The notes: generated by a model not told the origin, from the sequence alone. A stretch of 64,000 bases of DNA from Sporosarcina sp. P32b (GCF_002743335.1 NZ_PDZB01000003.1:124001-188000); one strand, 5' to 3'; counted from the stretch's first letter, positions 1 to 9,819 are shown. Program-made: numbers and translations.

Positions 1-912
1 ATGAATGATGTGGTCGCCTTGCTGACAAATGAAAAGTTATGGGTTGCGTTCCCGCATACGATTTTCGGAAGTTTTGCTACCGGTGCATTTTTCGTAGTCG
101 GTGTTAGCGCATGGTATTTGATTAAAAAACGTAATGTAGACTTCTTTAAAAAGTCTCTGGCAATTTCATTAGTCATCGGTATGTTGTCAGGTCTCGGAAT
201 TGCATTTACGGGTCACGCACAAGCTCAGTACTTGATGCATGCACAACCAATGAAGATGGCAGCGGCAGAAGCGCTATGGGAAGATAGTGGAGATCCGGCT
301 GCATGGACATTGTTTGCAAAGATTGATGTGGAAAATCGAGAGACAACGAAACGAATTGATATACCTTATATGTTGAGCTATTTAACATACAGTGAGTTTA
401 AAGGGAAAGTACAAGGTATGAACGCGTTGGAACAACAAATGATTGAACGGCACGGAGAAGGGGAGTATCTTCCACCTGTTAAGACGACATTCTGGAGTTT
501 CCGTATAATGGTGGTTACAGGCGGTACACTACTTGGGTTAGGTGCACTTGGTTTGTTCCTAATGTTCCGAAAGAAAATTGTGGAGTCCGTGTGGTTCTTA
601 CGACTTCTAGTAGTGGGGATCTTCCTACCGTTTATAGGGAACTCATTTGGTTGGATCATGTCTGAAATGGGACGACAGCCATGGGTAGTCAACGGTTTGA
701 TGAAAACGGCGGATGGTATTTCACCAAACGTTTCAGCAGGGCAGATTCTGTTTTCACTCATATCCTTCTCTACTATATATACGATCCTTGGAATCATCAT
801 GGTCGTATTGTTCGTGAAATTCATCCAGCGTGGTCCGGAAGAACAACCGGAAGAGGATGTATCAGCAACAGATCCGTTTGAAACAGGAGGTGCGGGACAT
901 GCCGTTAAGTGA
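1..912 (+). CDS. cydA: Cytochrome bd quinol oxidase subunit I, C-terminal part (5' end outside window)
   Basis: Subunit I of the cytochrome bd terminal oxidase, which oxidises quinol and reduces oxygen to water in the membrane. Only about 303 residues are present against roughly 440-470 in the family, so the first ATG at base 1 is internal and the true start lies upstream of the window. Visible landmarks are the haem b558 axial His (residue 19 here, PHTIFGS), the quinol-site Lys85 and Glu90 in QPMKMAAAEALWE, the FRIM motif with the second b558 ligand Met170, and the conserved GRQPW at 224-228. The short stretch between Glu90 and FRIM fits the short-Q-loop Bacillus type. It overlaps cydB by 14 bases. 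Confidence 0.95.
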   Translation: MNDVVALLTNEKLWVAFPHTIFGSFATGAFFVVGVSAWYLIKKRNVDFFKKSLAISLVIGMLSGLGIAFTGHAQAQYLMHAQPMKMAAAEALWEDSGDPAAWTLFAKIDVENRETTKRIDIPYMLSYLTYSEFKGKVQGMNALEQQMIERHGEGEYLPPVKTTFWSFRIMVVTGGTLLGLGALGLFLMFRKKIVESVWFLRLLVVGIFLPFIGNSFGWIMSEMGRQPWVVNGLMKTADGISPNVSAGQILFSLISFSTIYTILGIIMVVLFVKFIQRGPEEQPEEDVSATDPFETGGAGHAVK

Positions 913-1915
913 TATTTGGTTTATATTGATTGCTGTCCTATTCATAGGGTTTATCTTCTTAGAAGGATTTGATTTCGGTGTCGGAATGAGTACGAAATTC
1001 TTGGCACGTAATGATTTGGAAAAAAGAGTTGTCATGAATACGATTGGACCTGTTTGGGATGCGAATGAAGTATGGCTAATTACTGCGGGTGGTGCGATGT
1101 TCGCTGCATTCCCACACTGGTATGCAACAGCATTTAGTGGATTTTATTTACCGTTTGTTATTTTATTACTAGCCTTCATCATACGGGGCGTAGCATTCGA
1201 GTTTCGTAATAAGGTTGATTCGAAAGCCTGGGTCAAGACGTGGGACTGGGCAGTATTCATCGGTAGTATTTTACCGCCATTCCTATTTGGTGTATTCTTC
1301 ACGAGTTTAATTCGCGGATTACCGATTGATGGAGATATGAACATGTATGCAAGCTTTACCGATTTTGTAAATGTCTACACAGTGATTGGTGGTGTAACGT
1401 TTGTTCTGTTATCGTATCTCCATGGTTTGCTGTTCATCGGCTTAAAAACTGTAGGGGAGTTACGTGAGCGAGCGAATGCAACTGCACGTAAAGTGTATGC
1501 ATTGACTGGTGTATTCCTCATATTGTTTATCATCTTTACGTATTTGGATACAGATGCCTTTACAGATCATGGAGCTATTTTGATTCCAATGTATGGTCTG
1601 GCAGTTATATTGTACGGTTTACTGTTCTTCTTCTTAAAATCAAAACGAGAAGGACTGAGCTTTACGATGACTGGTTTAGTGTTAATCATTATCATGGCTA
1701 ATTTTTTCATCGCGCTATTCCCGAATGTCATGATCAGCTCAATGGATCCTGCATTTAATATGTCGATTGCCGATGCGGCTTCAGGAGACTATTCATTGAA
1801 AATCATGACAATCGTAGCGTTTACTATGGTGCCAATCGTTTTGGCGTATACAATTTGGAGTTATTACGTGTTCCGTAAACGGTTGACAGGTGATAAGGAG
1901 CATCTAGAATACTAA
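899..1915 (+). CDS. cydB: Cytochrome bd quinol oxidase subunit II
   Basis: Partner subunit of CydA, 338 residues, a hydrophobic multi-spanning protein. The start chosen is ATG 899 (MPLSDIWF), preceded by AGGAGG at 884-889; the longer open frame from 830 lies inside cydA and has no ribosome site. The family motifs EGFDFGVGM (22-30) and WDANEVW (53-59) are intact. Its stop TAA shares one base with the ATG of the following ABC gene, indicating translational coupling within a cydABCD operon. Confidence 0.96.
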   Translation: MPLSDIWFILIAVLFIGFIFLEGFDFGVGMSTKFLARNDLEKRVVMNTIGPVWDANEVWLITAGGAMFAAFPHWYATAFSGFYLPFVILLLAFIIRGVAFEFRNKVDSKAWVKTWDWAVFIGSILPPFLFGVFFTSLIRGLPIDGDMNMYASFTDFVNVYTVIGGVTFVLLSYLHGLLFIGLKTVGELRERANATARKVYALTGVFLILFIIFTYLDTDAFTDHGAILIPMYGLAVILYGLLFFFLKSKREGLSFTMTGLVLIIIMANFFIALFPNVMISSMDPAFNMSIADAASGDYSLKIMTIVAFTMVPIVLAYTIWSYYVFRKRLTGDKEHLEY

Positions 1916-3636
1916 TGGATAAATACTTGCTTCAATACAAAGGAAGTAAACAAGTGATGGTATGGATTGGACTACTTACTGTAGTTCAGTCCATCGCCAT
2001 TGTTATTCAAGCGATCTATTTAGCAAAAGCGATTACACAATTGTTCCAAGGTGCAGACTGGAGTGAAGCACTTCGATCATTTGTGATTTTTGTCGTAGCA
2101 AACAGTGTACGTCATGTGATCCAATGGGCGAAGGAACGTATTTCGTATCGCTTTGCCGATCTAACAGCAAAGGATTATGAGCAACAATTATTAAAAAAAA
2201 TCTTTGATTTGGGTCCTCAAGTAGTGGGGAAATATGGTTCTGGACATTTAGTGACACTTGGTTTAGAAGGTGTTCCGAAGTTCAGAAAGTATGTAGAATT
2301 GCTCATACCACGGACGTTAGCGATGGCTATTGTTCCGTTTGTCATTGTCGGATATGTCTTTACTTTAGATATTATGTCGGCTGTGACACTCATTATAGTT
2401 TTGCCGATTCTCATCATTTTCTTAATTTTGATCGGATTGGTTTCGAAGAAGAAAATAGATGAGCAGATGGATACGTACCGCTTACTTTCACGGCACTTTG
2501 TCGATTCATTACGGGGAATTGTGACACTGAAATACTTAGGACGTAGCCGAGCACACGAGGAATCTATTGCTATAGTCAGTAATAAATATCGTATCGCGAC
2601 GAATCGATCATTGCGCTACGCGTTTCTGTCTTCGTTTTCATTGGATTTCTTTGCTAGTCTTTCCGTAGCAGTAGTGGCGGTTGAACTGGGTCTGCGTTTG
2701 ATTAATGGACAGATTCTTCTTGAACCGTCACTTGCTATTTTGATTTTGGCGCCAGAATTTTTCTCGCCTGTTAGAGAGTTAGGGAATGACTTCCATGCTA
2801 CAGCTGACGGCAAGGATGCAAGCTTACAAATCCACAGTATTTTAGAAGAGGAAACAGTTGTTCAGCCAGTGATTGTTTCGCCGATTGCTACTTGGAACGA
2901 CAAGTCAAAGATCGAGTTACGAAATGTCGAAGTCAAAATCGATGAACAAACTATTTTTGAAGGGTTGGATTTAGAGTTACAAGGATTCACAAAAGTTGGC
3001 GTCATTGGTCATTCAGGAGCGGGAAAATCGACACTTATTGATGTCTTATCCGGTTTCACATTACCGACTGATGGAAGTTGCGTACTGGACGGACAAGAAT
3101 TACCGCATTTAGCTATTGCTGATTGGCAAAAACAAATCGCTTATATTCCACAACATCCTACGATTTTTCCGGATACTGTTATCGGAAATATTCGCTTCTA
3201 TGAACCAGATGCTACATTGCAGGAAGTACAAGATGCGGCGGAGCGGGTAGGTCTGGATCTTTTGATCGCAACGTTCCCAGCAGGTTATGAAGAACGGATC
3301 GGAGCGGGTGGAAGAGTTCTGAGCGGTGGAGAAGAACAACGGATAGCGCTAGCTCGTTCGTTACTGCAACGTCGTCAAATATTATTATTCGATGAGCCGA
3401 CTGCACATTTGGATATTGAAACAGAGCATGAATTAAAGCAGATGATCTTACCACTTCTTGAAGATAAACTCGTTGTGTTTGCTACGCATCGCATTCATTG
3501 GATGCAAGAAATGGATACGATTGTAGTCCTGGAAAATGGTAAAGTGGTAGAAACGGGCTCTCACGAACAATTATTGCAACAAGACGGAGCCTATTGTCGT
3601 TTACTTGAAGCGCGTGGAAGGGGGCATGCTGTATGA
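1915..3636 (+). CDS. cydC: ABC exporter half-transporter CydC (cytochrome bd assembly)
   Basis: First of two fused membrane-ATPase half-transporters needed for cytochrome bd assembly; the E. coli CydDC pair exports cysteine/glutathione and handles haem. 573 residues: an N-terminal membrane domain of about six helices (1-300), then an ATPase domain with Walker A GHSGAGKST (about 365), signature LSGGEEQR (about 469), Walker B ILLFDEPT and the switch His in ATHR. Named by B. subtilis convention, where cydC follows cydB; the same position is called cydD in E. coli. It overlaps the next gene by four bases (ATGA). Confidence 0.93.
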   Translation: MDKYLLQYKGSKQVMVWIGLLTVVQSIAIVIQAIYLAKAITQLFQGADWSEALRSFVIFVVANSVRHVIQWAKERISYRFADLTAKDYEQQLLKKIFDLGPQVVGKYGSGHLVTLGLEGVPKFRKYVELLIPRTLAMAIVPFVIVGYVFTLDIMSAVTLIIVLPILIIFLILIGLVSKKKIDEQMDTYRLLSRHFVDSLRGIVTLKYLGRSRAHEESIAIVSNKYRIATNRSLRYAFLSSFSLDFFASLSVAVVAVELGLRLINGQILLEPSLAILILAPEFFSPVRELGNDFHATADGKDASLQIHSILEEETVVQPVIVSPIATWNDKSKIELRNVEVKIDEQTIFEGLDLELQGFTKVGVIGHSGAGKSTLIDVLSGFTLPTDGSCVLDGQELPHLAIADWQKQIAYIPQHPTIFPDTVIGNIRFYEPDATLQEVQDAAERVGLDLLIATFPAGYEERIGAGGRVLSGGEEQRIALARSLLQRRQILLFDEPTAHLDIETEHELKQMILPLLEDKLVVFATHRIHWMQEMDTIVVLENGKVVETGSHEQLLQQDGAYCRLLEARGRGHAV

Positions 3637-5360
3637 ACTTGTACCAACAACATATACTTCCCTATGCCCGTAAATATAACAAAACCATACTATCTACTAT
3701 ACTTCTCGGAACACTGACTATTCTTTCAGCTGCGATGTTGACCTTTACATCAGGATATTTAATATCCCGTACATCCGAAAGGCCTGAAACGATATTACTT
3801 GTTTATATTCCGATCGTGGCAGTTCGGACATTCGGTATTTCGCGTGCAGCCTTACGATATGTAGAGCGTTTGCTTGGCCATAATGCCGTATTGAAAATTA
3901 TTGCCGATATGCGGGTACAGCTATATCACGTACTGGAGCCGCAAGCATTATTCATTCGTTCACGTTTTCAGACGGGCGATTTACTTGGTGCACTAGCGGA
4001 TGATATTGAACATTTACAGGATGTCTATATCCGTACGTTGTTTCCGACTGTCATTGGATTATTCTTATTCAGTTTCTCTGTGATTGTACTGGCTGTCTAT
4101 GACTGGAAATTTGCGCTTATTATGGCTGTGTTACTAGCCATCGTGACGTTTATGTATCCTATGCTTTCACTTTATATGATGAAGAAAAACCAGTTGCAAT
4201 CGAAAAAACTTCACAGTCAATTGTATAATACGATGACAGAAGGTATTTTTGGTTTACGTGATTGGATCATCAGCGGCAGAAAACAACAATTCCTTGCGTC
4301 ATTTAAAGAAGAAAGTCATGCAAGCCACGCCATTGATAAAAAACTGGCGTATTGGCAACAATCTCGGACGATGCAATTGCAAGTTTTCTCAGGATTACTA
4401 GTCTTAGTCGTCGGAGTTTGGGCAGGACAGCAAGCTGCAGCAGGTTCGTTGGCACCTACGTATATCGCTGCATTTACATTGGTTACGTTGCCGATTTTAG
4501 AAGGCCTGATCCCAGTGTCATTCGCGATCGAACGTTTACCTGCTTATGAAGCTTCTTTGCAGAGGATTGACGCTATTCATCAGCAAAACACTGCAGAGGA
4601 GCCAATCGCAATGGAGCTTAGTCGAGCAGATCAAGTTTCTATCGTTCTCGACAATGTTGGTTATCGTTATGAAGGTCAGAAAGAAAATGCAGTTCAAAAT
4701 ATTTCACTGACGATTCAACCAGGAGAAAAAGTGGCAGTACTAGGAAAGAGTGGTGCAGGAAAGTCCACTCTTATACAGTTATTACTTGGCACCGTTCAAC
4801 CGACAGAAGGACAGGTACATGTCAATGAACAAGCCGCTTCACTCTATGGAGATTCTATATTTGAAATTATGAGCGTTTTGAATCAAAAGCCATACCTTTT
4901 CGCAACAACAGTTCAAAATAATATAAAACTTGGTGACGCATCTGCTACTTTCGAAGATGTGCAGCGGGTAGCTGAACAAGTTGGTTTATTTGAGTATTTG
5001 CAATCACTTCCAGAAGGCTTGAAAACTCAAATGGAAGAAACAGGACAACGATTCTCAGGTGGAGAGCGTCAACGGATTGCTTTGGCACGAATTTTATTGA
5101 AACAAACGCCAGTTGTCATTTTAGATGAGCCGACTGTCGGTTTAGATCCGGTGACAGAGCACTCTCTTGTAGAAACACTTCATCACTCTTTAGAAGATAA
5201 AACGGTCGTATGGATCACACACCACTTAATGGGCATGGAAAAAATGGATCGTATTATTTTCATGGATGGCGGGGAAGTCATTATGAACGGAACACATAAA
5301 GAATTATTAGCTACAAACGAAAGATATCAGCAGCTATATGCATTAGATCAAGGTATATAA
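3633..5360 (+). CDS. cydD: ABC exporter half-transporter CydD (cytochrome bd assembly)
   Basis: Second half of the CydCD heterodimer, 575 residues, with an N-terminal six-helix membrane domain and C-terminal ATPase domain. Walker A GKSGAGKST lies near residue 371, the signature FSGGERQRIALAR near 474 and Walker B VVILDEPT near 495, all canonical, so both ATPase sites look competent. The ATG overlaps the cydC stop (ATGA). It is the last gene of the operon, followed within 40 bases by a strong terminator. Confidence 0.93.
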   Translation: MNLYQQHILPYARKYNKTILSTILLGTLTILSAAMLTFTSGYLISRTSERPETILLVYIPIVAVRTFGISRAALRYVERLLGHNAVLKIIADMRVQLYHVLEPQALFIRSRFQTGDLLGALADDIEHLQDVYIRTLFPTVIGLFLFSFSVIVLAVYDWKFALIMAVLLAIVTFMYPMLSLYMMKKNQLQSKKLHSQLYNTMTEGIFGLRDWIISGRKQQFLASFKEESHASHAIDKKLAYWQQSRTMQLQVFSGLLVLVVGVWAGQQAAAGSLAPTYIAAFTLVTLPILEGLIPVSFAIERLPAYEASLQRIDAIHQQNTAEEPIAMELSRADQVSIVLDNVGYRYEGQKENAVQNISLTIQPGEKVAVLGKSGAGKSTLIQLLLGTVQPTEGQVHVNEQAASLYGDSIFEIMSVLNQKPYLFATTVQNNIKLGDASATFEDVQRVAEQVGLFEYLQSLPEGLKTQMEETGQRFSGGERQRIALARILLKQTPVVILDEPTVGLDPVTEHSLVETLHHSLEDKTVVWITHHLMGMEKMDRIIFMDGGEVIMNGTHKELLATNERYQQLYALDQGI

Positions 5361-5396
5361 ACTTCTTGAATTACGGTGACTATCATGAACCAGTGA

Positions 5397-5442
5397 AAAA
5401 ACGACGATGCCCTTTCTGTAACAGAAAGCACATCGTCGTTTT
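5397..5442. terminator. Bidirectional rho-independent terminator after cydD
   Basis: AAAACGACGATG pairs with CATCGTCGTTTT, and inside it CTTTCTG pairs with CAGAAAG around a three-base loop. The A-run on one side and T-run on the other allow it to stop cydABCD and also the convergent dedA/psd transcript. Confidence 0.9.
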
Positions 5443-5511
5443 AATCTTTAGATTCAGTGTAGAAGAGGCACTGTACCCCCATTCCACTCTCTACTAACAT
5501 CTTTCTATCGC

Positions 5512-6000
5512 TTAGAAAAAAGGTAGATGGATGAAATAGCCAAGTAACAAGCAAATCGTAGTTGAGACAATGACACCCGGTATAGCAAACAACACATATC
5601 GTTTAACACTCATACCGCTCATTCCCGAAACATAACAAATGAAATGGCGCATACCAGGAACAAAGTAACCGAATGTCACCGTCCAGGAGCCGTAAGTCAT
5701 AAACCATCGCTCGACCTTGTGCATACGATGGGGCGTGAGGAATAAGTGATTTCCAAAACGATGAATCAATGGTTTACCAAGTTTTCTGCCAATCATATAG
5801 GTGAACAATGTTCCGACCATGACTCCAGATAGTGTGAAAATGATTGTGAAGACAAACTGGAACGTACCTGCTGAAGTTAAATAACCGGCGAATGCTACAA
5901 GCACTTCATCCGGCAAAGGAAGCCCGAAAATACCAAGAGCCAAAAAGAAAAATATAGAAAGATAGCCATACTGCACTATATATTCTTGAAGATGTTCCAT
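5512..6000 (-). CDS. DedA family membrane protein
   Basis: 162-residue membrane protein of the DedA/VTT family, thought to act as scramblase or flippase for membrane lipids. The N-terminal FGLPLPDEVLVAFAGYL and central GRKLGKP plus VPGMRHFICYVSG stretches match DedA landmarks (acidic residue in the first re-entrant region, G-R near the second). It lies 17 bases downstream of psd on the same strand and is probably cotranscribed. In B. subtilis, ybfM of the same family sits between pssA and psd, which supports a lipid role. Confidence 0.85.
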   Translation of the reverse strand: MEHLQEYIVQYGYLSIFFFLALGIFGLPLPDEVLVAFAGYLTSAGTFQFVFTIIFTLSGVMVGTLFTYMIGRKLGKPLIHRFGNHLFLTPHRMHKVERWFMTYGSWTVTFGYFVPGMRHFICYVSGMSGMSVKRYVLFAIPGVIVSTTICLLLGYFIHLPFF

Positions 6001-6017
6001 CAGAAAACCTCATCTAC

Positions 6018-6797
6018 TTAAGATTGCCATTCTCCGATCCTATCACCAACTTGAACTTCCGTAAACGACATTTTTTCTGGCTTAAATACGTCATTTTGTT
6101 CAATGAATAAAATAACAGTAGATCCAAATGCAAAATGACCAAAATCTTGCCCTTTTTCACAAGTAGTTTCAGAATTTGCAATGCGGACACTGTTTACATT
6201 TAAGGCGCCTACTTTGACGACAGCTACATGTCCGAAATCAGTCAAGAGTTCCGAAATGACCCTATGGTTAGAAGAAAACACATCGTTACGCATACGAATT
6301 CCTAAATCATTTACTGGATATGAAGTAGAACCTAATGCATAGCGATTTATCAACGTTCCAGAAATAGGATAATGGAAATGATGATAATGTCTAGGAGAAA
6401 GATAGAATAGATAATAATAGCCATTCGTATAGCGAGCAGCTTTTTCTGTGCCGCCAAGCAATGAAGCTAGACTGTATGTTTTATCTTTCACGCTAAATTG
6501 TTGTTGTGTATCAATAATGCCTGAGTCGCTCAAAACACCGTCAACTGGAGAGATTAACGTCTTTTGATTGCTATCAATTGGTCTCTTACCAGTCTGTAAT
6601 GAACGGGTGAAAAAGTCATTGAGACTTTTATAATGTTCTATTGGGTATTCCGCTTCGTCTATTTGAATATGATAGAATGACGCAAAAGGCTTTATTAACG
6701 GTTTACTAATACGTGAGGTAGTGACTTGTTTAAGCAAAGCCGAACTGACCGGTGATCCAGTTAATTCAACAAATGATTTAAAAATACGTGTTTTCAT
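6018..6797 (-). CDS. psd: Phosphatidylserine decarboxylase proenzyme
   Basis: Converts phosphatidylserine to phosphatidylethanolamine at the membrane. 259 residues. The self-cleavage site is FGST (224-227), a variant of the LGST of E. coli; Ser226 would become the pyruvoyl group. Asp86 in SPVDGVLSD and the His-rich segment LSPRHYHHFHYP (about 133-144) supply the other catalytic positions. ATG at 6797 has an AAGGAAG site. It is divergent from pssA, which makes its substrate; only about 56 bases separate the two starts. Confidence 0.95.
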   Translation of the reverse strand: MKTRIFKSFVELTGSPVSSALLKQVTTSRISKPLIKPFASFYHIQIDEAEYPIEHYKSLNDFFTRSLQTGKRPIDSNQKTLISPVDGVLSDSGIIDTQQQFSVKDKTYSLASLLGGTEKAARYTNGYYYLFYLSPRHYHHFHYPISGTLINRYALGSTSYPVNDLGIRMRNDVFSSNHRVISELLTDFGHVAVVKVGALNVNSVRIANSETTCEKGQDFGHFAFGSTVILFIEQNDVFKPEKMSFTEVQVGDRIGEWQS

Positions 6798-6853
6798 CTT
6801 TTCTTCCTTTCATTTAAAGCATATACTAAAGAAGTGTACGAGGAGGTCGTAAC

Positions 6854-7387
6854 TTGTTTTCATCTAGATATTTTAATTATACTAAACTAAAATCCCAATT
6901 GGCGAATATCATAACACTTTTTAATTTAAGTTTAGGGATTATAGCGATATTACTTGTGCTTCAAGGTCATGCACATATGAGTCTGATGTTCATATTCTTC
7001 GCTGCATTATTTGATCGGTTCGATGGAATGGTAGCCAGGCATTATCAGGCAGAGTCGGCATTTGGTAAAGAACTTGATTCGCTCAGCGATTTAGTTTCAT
7101 TCGGCGTAGCACCTGCTATTCTACTCTATGACACCGCGTTGACTGATACGATGTGGATTGGTTTGTCCGCTGTAATTTTTTATATTTTAGCAGGCGCAGT
7201 CCGTTTAGCCCGCTATAACGTCGAAGAGTTCGATGGCTCCTATTATGGCCTGCCTATAACAGCGGCCGGTGTTTTACTTACATTGAGTTACTTCGTAGTT
7301 CCGTATTTAATTGCACCTTACATTGTGATTTATATGTGTGTACTTGCATGGCTTATGGTCAGTCGTATTCGTATAGCGAAAGTGTGA
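6854..7387 (+). CDS. pssA: CDP-diacylglycerol--serine O-phosphatidyltransferase
   Basis: Makes phosphatidylserine from CDP-diacylglycerol and serine. 177 residues with several membrane helices. The CDP-alcohol phosphotransferase signature D-G-x2-A-R-x8-G-x3-D-x3-D is complete (DGMVAR ... GKELDSLSD, about residues 56-78). The start is TTG 6854 because AGGAGG sits at 6841-6846, seven bases upstream; there is no better start. Together with psd on the other strand it forms the phosphatidylethanolamine pathway. Confidence 0.94.
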   Translation: MFSSRYFNYTKLKSQLANIITLFNLSLGIIAILLVLQGHAHMSLMFIFFAALFDRFDGMVARHYQAESAFGKELDSLSDLVSFGVAPAILLYDTALTDTMWIGLSAVIFYILAGAVRLARYNVEEFDGSYYGLPITAAGVLLTLSYFVVPYLIAPYIVIYMCVLAWLMVSRIRIAKV

Positions 7388-7394
7388 AAAGTGT

Positions 7395-7422
7395 CTTGCA
7401 GAGAATTTTCTGTAAGGCTCTT
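7395..7422 (+). terminator. Weak terminator after pssA
   Basis: CTTGCAGA pairs with TCTGTAAG (one G-T pair) around a six-base loop, followed by a broken T-rich tract. Weak compared with the other terminators of the window. Confidence 0.4.
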
Positions 7423-7493
7423 TTCATTGTAGGAAGCTATCACTGACTCAGAAATTCTGTTATGCTTAAGGAAAACTAGAAGGAGTGGTCAGT

Positions 7494-7910
7494 ATGTCAG
7501 GACCCGCATTAAGACAGCTTCATTCACATAAAGCAATTCATGAAGGTGGACTTTCTGGTGCCGTAATGAAAACAGATGATTTACTAGAATATGTAGAACA
7601 AGGTGAAACGGAAATGGTTCAGCAGGCTTGCGATCATTTACTAGATTATTGGAAGACACGCGTGATCAGTCATGCGGATGCTGAAGAAGAAGGCTTTTAT
7701 AAACAAGTTCTAGAAGAGAAGCCAGAGCTTGCGCGAGACATTATCCAGCTTACCCGTGACCACGATTTGATGCGAATACTCGTTGCAGATATCGAGGCAT
7801 TACGTGAGGAAGATCCAACCGTCACAACTGAAATTATGCAGAAATTCAACGGTTTGATCGTGGTGAATGAATTACATAGCAGAGAAGAAGAACGTTTATT
7901 ATTTCAATAA
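7494..7910 (+). CDS. Hemerythrin-like (HHE) domain protein
   Basis: 138 residues, all helical in character. His and Glu residues are spaced as in hemerythrin cation-binding proteins: LHSHKAIHEGG near the N-terminus, SHADAEEEGFY in the middle, TRDHDLMR, and NELHSREEERLLF at the end. A di-iron, oxygen or redox sensing/protecting role is inferred from the family only. ATG 7494 is chosen: AGGAG at 7480-7485 is eight bases upstream, whereas the GTG at 7485 is part of that ribosome site. Stands between pssA and recQ without an obvious functional link. Confidence 0.75.
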   Translation: MSGPALRQLHSHKAIHEGGLSGAVMKTDDLLEYVEQGETEMVQQACDHLLDYWKTRVISHADAEEEGFYKQVLEEKPELARDIIQLTRDHDLMRILVADIEALREEDPTVTTEIMQKFNGLIVVNELHSREEERLLFQ

Positions 7911-7932
7911 CAAAACTAGTAACTAAGGGAAG

Positions 7933-9714
7933 GTGGTGGCGATCATTCAAAATCCGTTAGATATATTGGAAAAGTATTTTGGTTATTCAGCATTTCGAGA
8001 AGGGCAGCAGCGAGTTATTGATCAAGTACTACAAGGTGATGACTCACTTTGCGTCATGCCAACAGGTGGTGGTAAGTCGGTCTGTTATCAAGTACCTGCG
8101 CTAGCGATGGAAGGAACTGTTCTTGTCATTTCGCCGCTGATTTCTTTGATGAAGGACCAAGTCGATGCATTGCATCAGTTGGGTATTCCAGCAGCGTATA
8201 TTAACAGTACATTATCATCAGAAGAATATTTTGGCACGATGGATAACGCACTTGAAGGAAAATATAAACTGTTATATGTGGCTCCAGAGCGATTGGATTC
8301 CGAATCCTTTCTTAATCAATTACAGCGGATGACGATTCCGCTAATTGCGATCGACGAAGCGCATTGTATTTCACAATGGGGACATGATTTCCGGCCGAGT
8401 TACCGAAATATCCATCGTATCTTTGATTATTTAAACAACCGGCCCATTGTTCTTGCACTAACCGCAACGGCTACACCCGAAGTACAGGATGATATATGCC
8501 AGCAATTGCATATCCCGCCTGTAAGTCGCGTCGTAACTGGTTTCGAAAGAAGCAATTTGGTGTTCTCTGTAGTCAAAGGTCAAAATCGAGACCAATTTGT
8601 TAAAGAATATGTTCAGAAAAACAAAAATGAATCGGGCATTATTTATGCCGCGACTAGAAAAGCAGTGGAGCAAGTTTATGTATTACTTGAAAAAAGTGGT
8701 ATCCCAGCTGCAAAGTATCATGCAGGATTACCCATTGATGAACGCCAACAGCAGCAAGATCGATTCATCATGGAAGATGCACGCGTGATGGTCGCAACTA
8801 ACGCGTTCGGTATGGGAATCGATAAATCCAATATTCGCTACGTCATTCATTATCAAATGCCGAAGAATATGGAAAGTTATTATCAGGAAGCTGGAAGGGC
8901 AGGACGTGATGGGCTCGACAGTGATTGTTATTTGTTATTCTCTTCGCAAGACGTCTTAACACAACGCTTCCTCATCGAACAGTCTCCAGATCCTTCCCGT
9001 GTATCGAATGAAATCAAAAAGATGCAAGTGATGGTAGATTACTGCCATACGGAAGGTTGTCTGCAAAAACACATCATCAAGTATTTTGGCGAAAATGATG
9101 TGGAAGATTGTGGTCGTTGCGGCAACTGCACCGACACGCGCGAACAGTTTGATGTAACAGTGGATACGCAAAAAGTGCTTTCCTGTGTTATCCGTATGGG
9201 GCAACGCTTTGGTAAGACGATGGTTGCGCAAGTACTGACAGGATCGAGAAATAAGAAGCTCAAAGAATTAAACTTTGATGAGCTAACGACATATGGATTG
9301 ATGAAAGGACGCAATGCCAAAGACGTGGCAGATTTCATCGAATTTTTGATTTCAAAGAATTACCTACAAGTTGAAAGTGGGCCGTATCCAACTATTTTCG
9401 TCAGTGAAGATGGGAAAGATGTCTTACTAGGAAAAGTAAAAGTCTGGCGTAAAGGCGAGATGGTGACAACTATCGTCGCTAAAGACGATCCGTTATTCAA
9501 CGAACTTCGAGCGATGCGCTTGAAACTAGCACAAGAAGCTGGTGTCCCACCATTCGTTATTTTCTCGGACAAGACATTACGCGACATGGTAGCGAAAATG
9601 CCTGCTACTAATGAAGAGTTATTAACCGTGCAAGGGGTAGGCGAAACAAAGCTTGAACGTTACGGAGAAGTGTTCCTTGAGATTATCGATTCGTTTTCAA
9701 CGCAGCAAGCGTAA
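7933..9714 (+). CDS. recQ: ATP-dependent DNA helicase RecQ
   Basis: 3'-5' DNA helicase of recombination repair. About 593 residues, typical of Bacillus RecQ. Order of parts: helicase core with MPTGGGKSVCYQ (Walker A, about 43-54) and DEAHCISQWGHDFRPSY (about 141), the zinc-binding CHTEGCLQKH ... CGRCGNC, a winged-helix region, and a C-terminal HRDC domain (about 520-585) ending in VQGVGETKLERYG. The start is GTG; 7933 and 7936 are adjacent GTG codons and the AAGGGAAGG site fits 7936 slightly better. Confidence 0.95.
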   Translation: MVAIIQNPLDILEKYFGYSAFREGQQRVIDQVLQGDDSLCVMPTGGGKSVCYQVPALAMEGTVLVISPLISLMKDQVDALHQLGIPAAYINSTLSSEEYFGTMDNALEGKYKLLYVAPERLDSESFLNQLQRMTIPLIAIDEAHCISQWGHDFRPSYRNIHRIFDYLNNRPIVLALTATATPEVQDDICQQLHIPPVSRVVTGFERSNLVFSVVKGQNRDQFVKEYVQKNKNESGIIYAATRKAVEQVYVLLEKSGIPAAKYHAGLPIDERQQQQDRFIMEDARVMVATNAFGMGIDKSNIRYVIHYQMPKNMESYYQEAGRAGRDGLDSDCYLLFSSQDVLTQRFLIEQSPDPSRVSNEIKKMQVMVDYCHTEGCLQKHIIKYFGENDVEDCGRCGNCTDTREQFDVTVDTQKVLSCVIRMGQRFGKTMVAQVLTGSRNKKLKELNFDELTTYGLMKGRNAKDVADFIEFLISKNYLQVESGPYPTIFVSEDGKDVLLGKVKVWRKGEMVTTIVAKDDPLFNELRAMRLKLAQEAGVPPFVIFSDKTLRDMVAKMPATNEELLTVQGVGETKLERYGEVFLEIIDSFSTQQA

Positions 9715-9721
9715 ATAGGAA

Positions 9722-9767
9722 ACATCGCAAGAAGTCGTTGCTTTACGACTTCCTGTGATGTTTTTTA
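9722..9767 (+). terminator. Terminator after recQ
   Basis: ACATC..AGAAGTCGT pairs with ACGACTTC..GATGT around a short loop, followed by TTTTTT. It starts eight bases after the recQ stop. Confidence 0.85.
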
Positions 9768-9819
9768 AAATTTAAGATTATGATAATGAAGTAAAAAGAA
9801 TGGGAGTGGTGTTGGGTTT

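Noticed and set aside
378..824. 148-codon minus-strand frame within cydA, and the many similar frames opposite real genes
   Set aside because: They lie wholly inside well-recognised genes in another frame, lack ribosome sites and match no family.
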